Of a DNA stretch of 64,000 bases, positions 52,335 through 61,058 are shown one piece after another. The first letter of the stretch is position 1; each line of letters starts with the position of its first letter. The position numbers and the translations under genes are program-made. The stretch is from Spirochaetales bacterium. GTDB taxonomy: Bacteria; Spirochaetota; Leptospiria; Leptospirales; Leptonemataceae. The stretch is from the NCBI GenBank assembly GCA_015075425.1, contig JABTUL010000001.1:1-64000 (forward strand), in the 5' to 3' direction. The notes under the pieces are model-generated. The model had not been told where the DNA came from, did no database searches, and saw only the letters and a program-made list of their open reading frames with translations.

Positions 52335-53555
52335 ATGAAGCCTTACCGTTTTGCGGCGATTTTGCTTTCTGTGGCCTTCTATGGCTCCGGGGCCCGGGAA
52401 GCCGTTTTTGCCAGGGTGGGGCGCATTGTGGCTACCCAGGCCAGGGCCGGTGAAGTTCAGGTGTTGTTGCAACGCCAGGGGGCTCTGCGCCGGCTACCAC
52501 CGGTCCGCCTTGCCGATTTTCTGGCCCGGCGACCGCTGTTTGTGCTGGATGGGGGAGGCAGCATTGGGTCTTTCAAGCTGGCTGCCATCCTGGAAACGCA
52601 CCCGGACCATTTTCTCCTGGTCGGGACCTTTTCCGATCCAGCGCTACCGCTCCGTGCCGGGATGGTCGTTGCTCTGGAGCAAGCTTTACCGGCTTACCGC
52701 CCGCCGGTGCCTGGCCGACCAGGAGGGTCAGGCCCTCCTGCCCCTCTGGAGCAAGCTTTACCGGCTTACCGCCCGCCGGTGCGCTATCAGCTACCGGAGC
52801 GGCAACCGCTGCCTTCTATCATCCATGAAAAAGATGGCAAAGAAATGCGCTTTGTCGCTGCCGACTACGCCATATACGGTCAGGATCACGATCCGATCGG
52901 TAACAATTACCAGCCGCACTTTGCCAGTCGGTCCACGGAAAAACTGATCCGCGTGGATGCATTTTACATGGACCGCTACGAGGTAACGGGCCAGGAATTT
53001 TTGGCTTTTTGTCTGGCAACCGGTCGGCCCCTGCCGGTGGAGTGGAGAAAGGCTGCACGCATTCCGTCCGGGCAGGCCGACCTCCCGTTTCTCATGACCT
53101 ACAGGGAGGCAGAGGAGTATGCCGCCTGGTCCGGAAAATTGATCCCCGATGAAGTCCAGTGGGAGATGGCGGCTCGCGGTGGCCTCAGTTTGCAGACCGA
53201 TGAAATGCCGCGCATTTATCCCTACGGCAACACCTTTCAACCCGAGCTCTGCAATACTGCTGAATCCGGACCTGGTCAGCTACGCCCTGTCCAGAGCCAG
53301 AATGATGCGAGCCCCTATGGCATCCTGGGAATGTGCGGGAACGCTCCTGAATGGACTTCCAGCTGGTATGGACCGTACCCAGGCCATCGTTTATCGGCGG
53401 ATTTGATGGCCGGCCGTCAGGTCAAAGTCATTCGTGGCGGGTCTTACTACCAGAATCGGCATGCAGCACGCGTGGATGCGCGCGCCTACGGCGGGATTCC
53501 TGACCTTGTCAATGACCGCAGGGCGGCTCTGCGGTTGATCGTGAAGGTGCGCTAA
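52335..53555 (+). CDS. formylglycine-generating-enzyme (SUMF1/FGE)-like secreted protein
   Basis: This is a protein of about 406 residues from ATG 52335, with a leader (FAAILLSVAFYGSGAREAVFA). Residues from 200 on show the FGE-sulfatase domain: DAFYMDRYEVTGQEFLAFC, YREAEEYAAWSGK, LIPDEVQWEMAARGG, YGILGMCGNAPEWTSSWYG and VIRGGSYYQ. The copper-binding Cys pair of true FGE is not convincingly present, so it may be a binding relative such as EgtB- or PvdO-like proteins. A 39-bp sequence is duplicated inside (about residues 113-149). Confidence 0.8.
   Translation: MKPYRFAAILLSVAFYGSGAREAVFARVGRIVATQARAGEVQVLLQRQGALRRLPPVRLADFLARRPLFVLDGGGSIGSFKLAAILETHPDHFLLVGTFSDPALPLRAGMVVALEQALPAYRPPVPGRPGGSGPPAPLEQALPAYRPPVRYQLPERQPLPSIIHEKDGKEMRFVAADYAIYGQDHDPIGNNYQPHFASRSTEKLIRVDAFYMDRYEVTGQEFLAFCLATGRPLPVEWRKAARIPSGQADLPFLMTYREAEEYAAWSGKLIPDEVQWEMAARGGLSLQTDEMPRIYPYGNTFQPELCNTAESGPGQLRPVQSQNDASPYGILGMCGNAPEWTSSWYGPYPGHRLSADLMAGRQVKVIRGGSYYQNRHAARVDARAYGGIPDLVNDRRAALRLIVKVR
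52672..52782 (+). repeat. 39-bp perfect direct repeat, 72-bp period, within the FGE-like gene
   Basis: 52672-52710 and 52744-52782 are identical and in frame, each encoding LEQALPAYRPPV. Between them lies a perfect 8-bp hairpin, CAGGAGGG-TCAGG-CCCTCCTG (52720-52740). The duplication adds 24 residues to a Pro-rich linker and could expand or collapse. Confidence 0.85.
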
Positions 53556-53580
53556 CCCGGATAATTCGTGAAAACCGTGG

Positions 53581-53687
53581 GTCGCCGCACGCGACCTTAC
53601 CCCTGGCCCCGCATACGGACGTCCTTGCCCGAATGCGGGGCGCTGCGCCCTCCGTGGCTCCGCGACAGGGGCAAGGCCGCGCGCGAC
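53581..53687. repeat. GC-rich foldable element (nested inverted repeats)
   Basis: This gene-free stretch has an outer stem CCTTACCCCTG (53595-53605) with CAGGGGCAAGG (53666-53676), 10 of 11 paired. It encloses a perfect 9-bp stem GCCCCGCAT (53606-53614) with ATGCGGGGC (53633-53641). A further arm may form in 53642-53665, and the outermost GTCGC...GCGAC ends also pair. It could be an interspersed palindromic repeat, a structured RNA or a shared terminator between convergent genes. Confidence 0.5.
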
Positions 53688-53725
53688 ACACTGTTCTTAC
53701 AAACAAGCTCCGGGTTTTCGAGGGA

Positions 53726-54151
53726 TTACTCATGCAGCAGCAGCCGACCCTCATCGTCCATTTTAACAAAGGGATTGTAGGCAACTTCCCAGGCATTGCC
53801 TTCACTGTCTGCAAAGTAGCCATGGTAACCGCCCCAGAAGACACGCTGGGGCTCTTTAAGAATACGAACATTTTTGCTTTTCAAGTCCTGGAAAAAAGCG
53901 TCCACTTCTGCCTCGCTGCGCAGGTTGCATGCCAGGGAAAAAGGCCGGAAGTGGCAGGCCCGGAAATCCTGCCCCATGTCCAGCGCCAGTTCCTGCGACG
54001 GAAAAAGGCCCAAAACGATTCCCTGGCAGAGGAAAAACACCACCCCTTGATCGTCCTTCATGGGCTTCCAGCCCAGCACATCAACATAGAAATCTCGAGC
54101 GCGTTGTAGATTCTGGACGCCAAGGGTAATAAAGGAAATCCGTTGTTCCAT
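53726..54151 (-). CDS. VOC-family (glyoxalase/bleomycin-resistance fold) protein
   Basis: This is a 141-residue protein. It starts ISFITLGVQNLQRARDFYVD, has VLGWKPM, and ends GGYHGYFADSEGNAWEVAYN. These are the two beta-alpha-beta-beta-beta modules of the vicinal oxygen chelate fold. The metal residues of lactoylglutathione lyase are only partly recognisable, so the reaction is unknown. It starts directly after the stop of the preceding membrane-protein gene. Confidence 0.85.
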   Translation of the reverse strand: MEQRISFITLGVQNLQRARDFYVDVLGWKPMKDDQGVVFFLCQGIVLGLFPSQELALDMGQDFRACHFRPFSLACNLRSEAEVDAFFQDLKSKNVRILKEPQRVFWGGYHGYFADSEGNAWEVAYNPFVKMDDEGRLLLHE

Positions 54152-54919
54152 TCAGGCAAGGTCCCTGGCTTTGAGCTCTTCAAATTTACGAATGACCTGT
54201 GAAAAGTAATCTTCTTTTAGAAGCAGTTCTGCCATGAGTTCCGTAGACAGGCGTTTGAGCTCTTCCTCGCTGCCGGCGAATTCTTCGTACTCACCGGATT
54301 TGCGCAGTCCCTGGCGAATCTTACGGGCCCACAGCAAAAAGGCCGTGACCACGGAACCCAGGAGCAACCGGCTGGAATTGAGCGTGCGTTTGATCAACTG
54401 GTTCAGGGGCCGGGTATCGAGTCGGCTGCATGTACGATTGACCAGGCCCGCTGTTGCCAGCAACTGTTGTTTGTGGCGTTCTTTTATCTCCGCGCTGGCA
54501 TCAGCGGGCGGACTGCTCTGTACAAGTCCGCACTGGATGGCATGGTCGGTGAGCACTGCTTGATGGACAAAGCGACTGGTCATGTCCGCTGCTTCCTTGA
54601 CGGCGAAGATAACTGTCATTTTTTTCAGTACTTGTTTGGCCGGGCGGAGTAAAAAGAAAACGATCAGCTGGAAAGGTAACAGAAAAAAGGAAAGCAGGCA
54701 GCCACGCTTTTCTTCATAGCCCCGGGATAAAATTTCGAGATCGCGATCGCTCAGTTGCAATCCATGGCGCGTTGTGACTTTGCGCAGCAGGTTTTTCTGG
54801 AAATGATTCAGCGCCCAGTCATCAAGCCAGGGCAAGGGGATGAGCGGACACAGTCCGCCCAGAAGGCAAAATGGTAAACTTTCTTTGAGAAGCGGGGCTA
54901 ATTCCTGCGATTTCGTCAC
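54152..54919 (-). CDS. hypothetical membrane-associated protein
   Basis: This is a 255-residue protein. Hydrophobic segments occur near residue 18 (FCLLGGLCPLIPLPWLDDW), near 75 (LLSFFLLPFQLIVFFLL) and near 185 (LLLGSVVTAFLLWA), joined by charged helices. A C-terminal amphipathic helix is rich in Glu and Lys. I do not recognise the family. It sits between MATE and VOC genes on the same strand. Confidence 0.5.
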   Translation of the reverse strand: MTKSQELAPLLKESLPFCLLGGLCPLIPLPWLDDWALNHFQKNLLRKVTTRHGLQLSDRDLEILSRGYEEKRGCLLSFFLLPFQLIVFFLLRPAKQVLKKMTVIFAVKEAADMTSRFVHQAVLTDHAIQCGLVQSSPPADASAEIKERHKQQLLATAGLVNRTCSRLDTRPLNQLIKRTLNSSRLLLGSVVTAFLLWARKIRQGLRKSGEYEEFAGSEEELKRLSTELMAELLLKEDYFSQVIRKFEELKARDLA

Positions 54920-54959
54920 AAATCACCTTTTCCGGTTCCGGCCCGTCCACAAGCAAAAT

Positions 54960-56363
54960 TCACACAGTTGCGCTTTTCCAGCCGCCGCGTTTGAAAATGG
55001 CCAGGGTGAAAAGTCCTACGGATGTTTCGGAAATAAAGACTGCCCAGAAGACTCCGGAATGTTTAAAGTCCAGATGTACTGCCAGAAGATAGGCCAGAGG
55101 AATCTGGATAACCCAGAAAAAAACCAGGTTGATTCGTGTTGGCGTTGCCGTATCTCCGGCACCATTAAAGGCTTGAACCGTCACCATCCACCAGCCATAC
55201 ACAAAATAGGAAAATGAAAGTATGCGAATCCATTCAGCCCCAATAGCAATAACCCGCGGGTCTTCTGAAAAGATGGCGACCAGGTCTGTATTGAAAAAGA
55301 AATAAATGAAAGAGACAAAAACTAAAAATATCATATTGTAGAATCCGATTTTCCAGACGGAGGACTCAGCCCGATCGGGGTGGCCGGCCCCCAAATTCTG
55401 GCCCACAAGGGTTGCTGCGGCATTGGACAGGCCCCAGGCCGGCATCAGGGTAAAGAGCATGATTCGTAAAGCGATCGTCGCGCCGGCCACAGCCTCACTG
55501 CCCACAACAGAAAGGATACGCATGAGAAAGATCCAGGAGGTTGTAGCCACAATCATCTGGCCGATCCCTCCCAATGAAGTCTTCAGTATTCCCAGCATGA
55601 TCTTCCAGTCCAGAATCCACTGGCCAGGGCGAATTCGTATGTGTTTTCCGCCGCGAAACAGAGCCCAGAGCTGGAGAAGAACGCCGACGCCGCGGCCGAT
55701 GTTCGTGGCTATGGCCGCCCCTTCAATACCCATCGCCGGAATCGGCCCGGCTCCATAGATGAGAATTGGGTCCAGAATAATATTGAGTCCGTTAGCCACC
55801 CAGAGTACACGCATGGCAATTGCAGCGTCGCCCGCTCCCCGGAACACGGCATTGATAATAAAGATGAGCATAATAACGGCATTGCCACCGAGCATCCACT
55901 GCGTATAACGGTAACCGTAGTTGATGCTCCATTCATCGGCTCCCATGAGAGCGAGCAGCTCCTTTGCATAAAAAATGCCACCTATTGTAAAGGGAAGGGA
56001 AGCGATGATCCCGAGGATGATGGACTGGACGGCCGATTCTCCGGCTGCTTCTGCATTTTTCTCACCCACGCGACGGGCAACAACGGCGGTCACGGCCATG
56101 GATAGACCCATAGCAATGCTGTAGAGAAGCATCAGATAGGTTTCCGTCAGGCCAACAGTGGCCACAGCCGATGCGCCCAGCTTTCCCACAAAATAGATGT
56201 CCACCACGGCAAAAGTGGATTCCATGATCAGTTCAAGAATCATAGGAACGGCAAGAAGAAAAATGGCTTTGCGCAGTGATATACGCGTGTAGTCAGCCTC
56301 AGTGCCACGCAGGGCATTCTTCAGTTCCTGCCAGATTACTTTGAATTGATCAGCTTTTTGCAT
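54960..56363 (-). CDS. MATE family efflux transporter
   Basis: This is a 467-residue protein with twelve hydrophobic segments in two related halves. IFLLAVPMILELIMESTFAV and DIYFVGKLGASAVATVGLTE at the N-terminus, and ATLVGQNLGAGHPDRAE in the second half, match MATE/NorM-type exporters. They pump cationic drugs or metabolites with Na+ or H+. Length is normal. Confidence 0.92.
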   Translation of the reverse strand: MQKADQFKVIWQELKNALRGTEADYTRISLRKAIFLLAVPMILELIMESTFAVVDIYFVGKLGASAVATVGLTETYLMLLYSIAMGLSMAVTAVVARRVGEKNAEAAGESAVQSIILGIIASLPFTIGGIFYAKELLALMGADEWSINYGYRYTQWMLGGNAVIMLIFIINAVFRGAGDAAIAMRVLWVANGLNIILDPILIYGAGPIPAMGIEGAAIATNIGRGVGVLLQLWALFRGGKHIRIRPGQWILDWKIMLGILKTSLGGIGQMIVATTSWIFLMRILSVVGSEAVAGATIALRIMLFTLMPAWGLSNAAATLVGQNLGAGHPDRAESSVWKIGFYNMIFLVFVSFIYFFFNTDLVAIFSEDPRVIAIGAEWIRILSFSYFVYGWWMVTVQAFNGAGDTATPTRINLVFFWVIQIPLAYLLAVHLDFKHSGVFWAVFISETSVGLFTLAIFKRGGWKSATV

Positions 56364-56444
56364 AGGGCCTGTCGTTTTTGTAGGGGGAGAAAATTGGACT
56401 ACCTTTTTAGGTTGCCAGTGTGCAGCGGAAATTCCGGGTATCTT

Positions 56445-57473
56445 ATGAAGTTTCTGTTAACTGCATTCCTTCTGATCCTATCCTGTGCTGCACTGCCTAT
56501 TTCGCCGGCGCAAAAATGCGAACGTGTGCCTGTGGGTCCCGGCCCGGAAGACTTTGTCCTGGATCTTTCCGTGCCCGGTGGCCGCATTCTGGTCTCAAGC
56601 CATGAGCGGCGCACGTGGGAGCGCGGTGAAATCTATGCTGTGGATCCCGGAAATTCTCCTGCTCGTATCCTGAAACGCGAGGGCGAACCAGCCGATCTGT
56701 TTTTTTCACCACATGGTATGGATTTACGCCGAATCAAGGGCCGGAACTTGCTTTTTGTGATCAGCCACGGTGCCCATGTACAGGAAGGCAAGCAACAAGT
56801 GCTGGTGTATGAACTTACAAAAGATATTTTACGATTTTCTAATATCATTGAGAGCCCGCTGTTTACATCTCCCAATGATCTGGCAGTGGATGAATCGGGT
56901 GGCTTCTATGTCAGCAATGATGCCCACAGTCGCGGTAGTTTTCTGGAAATGGCCCTTGCGCTCAAGCGTGCGTCGGTCGTATACTGTCCACCTGAAGCGG
57001 GAAATACCGACTGCCTGGTGGCAGCGCAAGGGCTGGCCATGGCCAATAGTGCGGCGGTTCGGGGTAATTCTGTTTTCATCTCCACGACGCGCAGCAATGA
57101 GATCCTCCGCTTTGATCGCCGGGCAGATGGTCGCCTTGAAAATCCGCTACAACTATTTCAGGGGCCCATGCTCGATAATCTTTTTTTTCATGAGGATAAC
57201 CCGGAGGAATTGCTCGTTGCTTCACATCCCTCGGGCATGGCCTTTTTACGCCATGCAAAGGACGCAAACAAACCCAGTCCTTCCGTGGTCTATGCCGTAC
57301 ACACACAAACCGGCGCTTCCCGTGTACTTTATGCAAATGATGGTAAAGAAATCTCAGCAGCATCAGGTGCTTTTTTGCTGAACAAAGTGCTTTATATTTC
57401 ACAAGTTTTTGAGCCGTTCCTGTTGCGCTGCGACAGGGGGGCGGGTTTCGATCACGCGGGAAAGAGCGAATAA
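56445..57473 (+). CDS. SMP-30/paraoxonase-like lipoprotein
   Basis: This is a protein of about 342 residues from ATG 56445. The lipobox leader is FLLTAFLLILSCAALP. The six-bladed propeller marks are GPEDFVLDLSVPGGRILVSS, FSPHGMDLRRIKGRNLLFVI, SPNDLAVDESGGFYVSND, and VFISTTRSNEILRFD. The Asn and Asp in SPNDLAV and the His in HGMD fit the calcium-site pattern of paraoxonases and gluconolactonases. It is probably a surface-exposed lactonase or arylesterase. Confidence 0.75.
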   Translation: MKFLLTAFLLILSCAALPISPAQKCERVPVGPGPEDFVLDLSVPGGRILVSSHERRTWERGEIYAVDPGNSPARILKREGEPADLFFSPHGMDLRRIKGRNLLFVISHGAHVQEGKQQVLVYELTKDILRFSNIIESPLFTSPNDLAVDESGGFYVSNDAHSRGSFLEMALALKRASVVYCPPEAGNTDCLVAAQGLAMANSAAVRGNSVFISTTRSNEILRFDRRADGRLENPLQLFQGPMLDNLFFHEDNPEELLVASHPSGMAFLRHAKDANKPSPSVVYAVHTQTGASRVLYANDGKEISAASGAFLLNKVLYISQVFEPFLLRCDRGAGFDHAGKSE

Positions 57474-57617
57474 TCGTCTGGGTTCGCGTGGGAGACGGAA
57501 AGTCGCATGCAGTTTATTTCTTCTGGATTCTTGAGTCAACCTTTTCACCGGCCCTTGAAACAACCGGGCTCTCGCACCTTGTTTCTGCGCCTTCGCCGCC
57601 GGAGCCTACGGGCAACT

Positions 57618-58058
57618 CTACTTGAGCAAAACATCGAGTCCTTTGAGAATGCCAATCATTGCTGACATGGCCACGATGATCCAGATTACCTGCCGATTGA
57701 TGGCCTGGTGTAAATCGGCACGGACTTTCTCAACCTCAGCCCGAACTTTTTCAACCTCGGCCCTGACCGTTTCAATCTCGACGCTGAGGTGAGCCCTGAC
57801 CGTTTCAATCTCGACGCTGAGGTGAGCCCTGACCTTTTCGATATCAATACTGAGGTCAGCCCTGACCTTTTCGATATCAATACTGAGGTCAGCCCTGACC
57901 TTTTCGATGGCTCCCCGGATCTCCCAGCTCTCCTTCTCAAACTGGGCGCGGCTAACAGCCTCTTTGCGCTCCTGGTAAGCTTCGAAGGCTTCCAGGATGG
58001 CCTCAGCCTTGGCAGGATCCTCCTCAAATGCCTTGTAAATTTTTACGGCAATGCTCAC
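57618..58058 (-). CDS. hendecad coiled-coil protein with C-terminal membrane anchor
   Basis: This is a 146-residue protein. After a helical start (YKAFEEDPAKAEAILEAFEA), residues about 50-115 repeat 11-residue units of the type IEKVRADLSID and IETVRAHLSVE. This 11-residue (hendecad) pattern gives a slightly right-handed coiled coil. A C-terminal membrane helix follows (VIWIIVAMSAMIGILKGL). The layout resembles DUF1640/coiled-coil anchors found near mobile elements. The function is unknown. Confidence 0.6.
   Translation of the reverse strand: MSIAVKIYKAFEEDPAKAEAILEAFEAYQERKEAVSRAQFEKESWEIRGAIEKVRADLSIDIEKVRADLSIDIEKVRAHLSVEIETVRAHLSVEIETVRAEVEKVRAEVEKVRADLHQAINRQVIWIIVAMSAMIGILKGLDVLLK
57761..57892 (-). 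repeat. four 33-bp tandem repeats coding for hendecads
   Basis: Units 57761-57793 and 57794-57826 are identical. Units 57827-57859 and 57860-57892 are also identical and differ from the first pair at a few positions. A partial fifth unit follows. The 33-bp period equals one 11-residue coiled-coil turn, so changes in copy number keep the frame and the heptad-like register. Confidence 0.9.
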
Positions 58059-58480
58059 AGAATGAAACTACCGGGGCTGTGGGGGCCGGGCAAGCAAAAA
58101 AGTGGCGGAAAGGCTGGCCCGATAACGCGTGAACATCCGGGCTCAGGGCCCATAATTTTTCCGGTCCCAGAAAGCCATTTTTTCCCCTTGCACGTCGGCA
58201 CGGGGGTGTGCGGCAAGCATACATGAACTTGCAGGTTATGCGCCATCGCGGCCCTATATTCGGGGCCGAATGATCAGGGATTGCAACTCAGGACCAGTAG
58301 TGAGTCAGGATGGTCTTGTAGCGATTGCTGGCAGCAGTGACGGGACAAAGAAAAGTGTTGGGATATTTATTATAGACAGAGAATCGGAACGTGAAGACCG
58401 TAAGATCCCGCAACGGATACAGAAACTGTGACCGCATTTTTTCGCTTGCTTTTATGGAGCAGGCTGCGAGGTCCAGCTGA
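58059..58480. other. 422-bp intergenic stretch without a convincing gene
   Basis: Short open frames exist on both strands but lack starts, ribosome sites or recognisable motifs. The first third is GC-rich. I see no clear promoter, terminator or repeat. A ribosome-site-like GAGG lies a few bases before ATG 58481's leader. Confidence 0.4.
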
Positions 58481-58864
58481 ATGAAGAAGATTAATATCCT
58501 CTACTGGCTTTCCACGGGTTTGTTACTTTTCTTCCTGCTCCCGGGCTCAGTCATGAACATCATGCAAACCGATGACTGGGTAGAAGTTTTCAAATTGCTG
58601 GGCTATCCGGGTTACCTTCTGCCTTTTCTGGGAGTCGCTAAACTTACAGGTTGCATCGTGATTGCGCAACCAAAGTTTCCGCGCCTGAAGGAATGGGCTT
58701 ATGCTGGCATCGTTTTTGATTTGGTTGGAGCGGTTTATTCAAGTCTGATGGCCGCCCCCTTCGACCCGAAGCTATTGTTTATGGTCCTCCCGATTTCCGC
58801 TGTATTTGCCTCGTATTTTCTGTGGCATAAAAAGTTACAGGCGGCTAACTCTATCCATGGATAA
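58481..58864 (+). CDS. DoxX-like small membrane protein
   Basis: This is a 127-residue protein with four membrane helices: LYWLSTGLLLFFLLPGSVMN, then LGYPGYLLPFLGVAKLTGCI, then WAYAGIVFDLVGAVYSSLMA, then LLFMVLPISAVFASYFLWH. LGYPxYLxPxLGVxKLxG is the signature of the DoxX-like family (DUF4260/DoxX_2). The role is unclear. Its stop overlaps the next gene's start by eight bases. Confidence 0.8.
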   Translation: MKKINILYWLSTGLLLFFLLPGSVMNIMQTDDWVEVFKLLGYPGYLLPFLGVAKLTGCIVIAQPKFPRLKEWAYAGIVFDLVGAVYSSLMAAPFDPKLLFMVLPISAVFASYFLWHKKLQAANSIHG

Positions 58865-59651
58865 AGAACTCGCTTTTTATTTGAAGATTACGCGACGCTT
58901 GCCGAACGTGCCGCGCATTTCTGCGCTTGTGAACAGAATTATCAAACCGCTATACTTACGAAAGCCACGTTCTGTTGTCGTGACTGAGGTTGACGGACTG
59001 AAGCTCGAGTTGAATCCGAGTGAGGCCGTTGACGGGGCGTTGTTATTTTATCCACAGTTGTACGACCGGGCGGAGATTGAATTCCTCCGGTCTCATCTCA
59101 AAAAGGATTCGATCTTTCTGGATCTGGGTGCTTATATTGGTTATTATGCAATGCAGGCTGCCCGTGTAATTTCGGGGGGGGGGGGGGCGTGTCCTTGCGG
59201 TGGAAGCGGAGCCTGAGGCTTCTGTAAAGATTCAGCGTAATCTGAATCTGAATGGATTCGAAAATATAATAAAAGTGATCAATTGCGGTCTTTCCGATAG
59301 GTCAGAAACTTTGAATTTGAGCGTGCACACATCCGGGAATCGTGGTGGTAGCTCATTTCTCCTTTCATCACCGGTTTCCGTCCCGGTGCAATGTCGTCCA
59401 TTGGTAGATATACTGATGGAGCAAGGAGTGCAGCGCGTCCACGGGATGAAAATTGATATTGAATCCATGGAATTAGAGTTCTATCGGCTTTCTTTGGAAA
59501 TGCGTCAGAAGATCTCTGGCCGGGGTTCGTGATTCTTGAATATTTTCCTGAAAATGATGCGGCGGCCGGAGGGAGCAGTCTTGATCTTCTGCTCCGGAAC
59601 GGATATCGAGTATCCGGGCGGACAGGTTACAATGTCCTTTTAACCCGATAA
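58857..59651 (+). pseudogene. FkbM-type methyltransferase gene with two frameshifts
   Basis: Three frame segments join into one FkbM methyltransferase of about 264 residues. The first (58857 to about 59174) has KKDSIFLDLGAYIGYYAM, the SAM loop. The second (about 59188-59480) has VLAVEAEPEASVKIQRNLN and GMKIDIESMELEF. The third (about 59485-59651) has PGFVILEYFPENDAA and ends VSGRTGYNVLLTR. The first break is at a run of 14 G (in-frame lengths would be 13 or 16). The second is a missing base near 59484. FkbM enzymes O-methylate sugars or other acceptors. Confidence 0.7.
59174..59187 (+). repeat. homopolymeric G14 tract inside the FkbM-type gene
   Basis: Fourteen consecutive G residues follow ATTTC. 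Such tracts slip during replication and are the usual switch of phase-variable surface genes. With 14 G the frame is lost; 13 would restore the first junction. Sequencing error in the homopolymer is possible. Confidence 0.8.
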
Positions 59652-59738
59652 AGGCGGGAAAATTCCCTCTTTAAATATTTTCCATTTCACCAAAGAGGAA
59701 TCGACTTCAATTGCCTGCCAAACCCGCCGCAACAAAAA

Positions 59739-60731
59739 TCAAAAATAGAGTCCAAAAGCAAGACGTGCCTGTCCGTCCATCGGGACCAGGCCAATATAGC
59801 TTGAAGAGGTTGGATGGAAAAGCGCAGCATCAGCAATATTCCAGAGATAGAGTCCGAGCGCGGCCGTTGCAATCGAATTGGTGACCGCTGCGCTGCGCTG
59901 CATGGCCTGCTTCTGTAGCATGGTCTGGCTGAGGGCGTTGAAATAAAAAGCGGATTTTGCAAATTCCGTGTTGTTGAGCGGAAATCGGCTGAGTTCCTGA
60001 ATCATGAAATAGGCGGCCAGCCTGTTCTGTGAACCCAGTTTTGCTGCAGCACCGGAAACACCGCTGCGCCGATCAATCAAGAACATGGTTGCGTCGTCGC
60101 TCAGCGGCAGAGATTGACCCACTTGATCGGCAACCAGAGGAGAAGTGTAAAATAACAGATTGGCGGAACTGCGGTAGGCAGACCGGGCTGCGCTGTATTC
60201 TGCAGCAGCGTACGCTCCGCCGCCGGCCAGGGCCAGCATGGTTCCGGCGTAGATGCTGCCTTCCAGGGCGCGACCCTGGTAGAATTGTCCCCAGCCGGGC
60301 AATAGAGCGCTGCGGGTGATGGCCCCCAGGCGAGTTTTCTCCCCCTCAGGCTCGGGGAGGGGAGTAGGCGAGGGGGCAGGGGCGGGCTGCTTTTGCTCCA
60401 GCAATTCCTGGCGGCGGCGTAATTCTTCCTCACGACGTTTTTCCAGGTCTTTTAATAATTCTTCCTGCCGCTTGCGTTCTTCTTCCTGCTTCTTGCGGGC
60501 TTCTTCTTGTTTTTTCCGGGCAGCGGCGGGATCCTCGACGGCTCCATAGACGATCCGGCGGACTGCCGCTTTGGCCACGGTCTGGGCACCGCCCTCGGTC
60601 TGGATGGTAACCGCTGATTGGCTCACCCCTACGATTTTCCCGGTGATGGTGCCGCCATTCTTAAGATAGAGAAGATCGGCGTGGACTGCGGTGGCGGCGA
60701 ATGTCAGTATCAGGACCAGATAAGTTCGCAT
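59739..60731 (-). CDS. LA_0442/LA_0875-type N-terminal domain protein with DUF5683-like region
   Basis: This is a 330-residue protein. A signal peptide (LVLILTFAATAVHA) precedes a small beta domain, LLYLKNGGTITGKIVGVSQS and AVRRIVYG, characteristic of leptospiral LA_0442/LA_0875 proteins. A highly charged helix (Glu/Arg/Lys/Gln, about 72-115) and a Pro-rich linker follow. The C-terminal part has SALLPGWGQFYQGRALEGSI, the DUF5683-like membrane module. It is probably an envelope protein of unknown role. It strengthens the placement in Leptospirales. Confidence 0.75.
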   Translation of the reverse strand: MRTYLVLILTFAATAVHADLLYLKNGGTITGKIVGVSQSAVTIQTEGGAQTVAKAAVRRIVYGAVEDPAAARKKQEEARKKQEEERKRQEELLKDLEKRREEELRRRQELLEQKQPAPAPSPTPLPEPEGEKTRLGAITRSALLPGWGQFYQGRALEGSIYAGTMLALAGGGAYAAAEYSAARSAYRSSANLLFYTSPLVADQVGQSLPLSDDATMFLIDRRSGVSGAAAKLGSQNRLAAYFMIQELSRFPLNNTEFAKSAFYFNALSQTMLQKQAMQRSAAVTNSIATAALGLYLWNIADAALFHPTSSSYIGLVPMDGQARLAFGLYF

Positions 60732-60824
60732 ACGTTATTTGACGACGGATGGCCCCATTTTTACCACCTTTTTTTCCCTCTTCCGACTCAAGTCAAAAGG
60801 CCACGGGACGATGATGATAGCAAG

Positions 60825-61058
60825 ATGAGAATTGAAGCGGGTTCCCAGAATGCCAGCCGGATACCGGGTATGTTCGTATATCCAGCTCCGCGCTACAACC
60901 CATCGCCCGTCGAGCCTGTTGCCAGCGTTCCTGCCGGTTCCGTCCGCCGTTCGGGTGGCTCTTTTAGCGAGCCGGTTTTTGATGAACTCTACGCTCCGGC
61001 AGGGGGTCGAAAAATGCCAGCCGAAATGGTCGGAAGTCGGTTTGACATTCTGGCGTAG
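60825..61058 (+). CDS. small protein of unknown function
   Basis: ATG 60825 opens 77 codons with a Pro- and Ser-rich middle (MFVYPAPRYNPSPVEPVASV) and a tail SRFDILA. Composition suggests a disordered protein, possibly a flagellar or regulatory partner. I recognise no family. It is divergent from the LA_0442-type gene and overlaps the next gene by 17 bases. Confidence 0.4.
   Translation: MRIEAGSQNASRIPGMFVYPAPRYNPSPVEPVASVPAGSVRRSGGSFSEPVFDELYAPAGGRKMPAEMVGSRFDILA

Noticed and set aside
57761-57892. CRISPR-like periodicity of 33 bp
   Set aside because: Units are contiguous without spacers and lie in frame in a coiled-coil gene.
59174-59187. Simple on/off phase variation of the FkbM gene
   Set aside because: Restoring the G tract alone would not repair the gene because of the second break near 59484, so a clean switch cannot be claimed.
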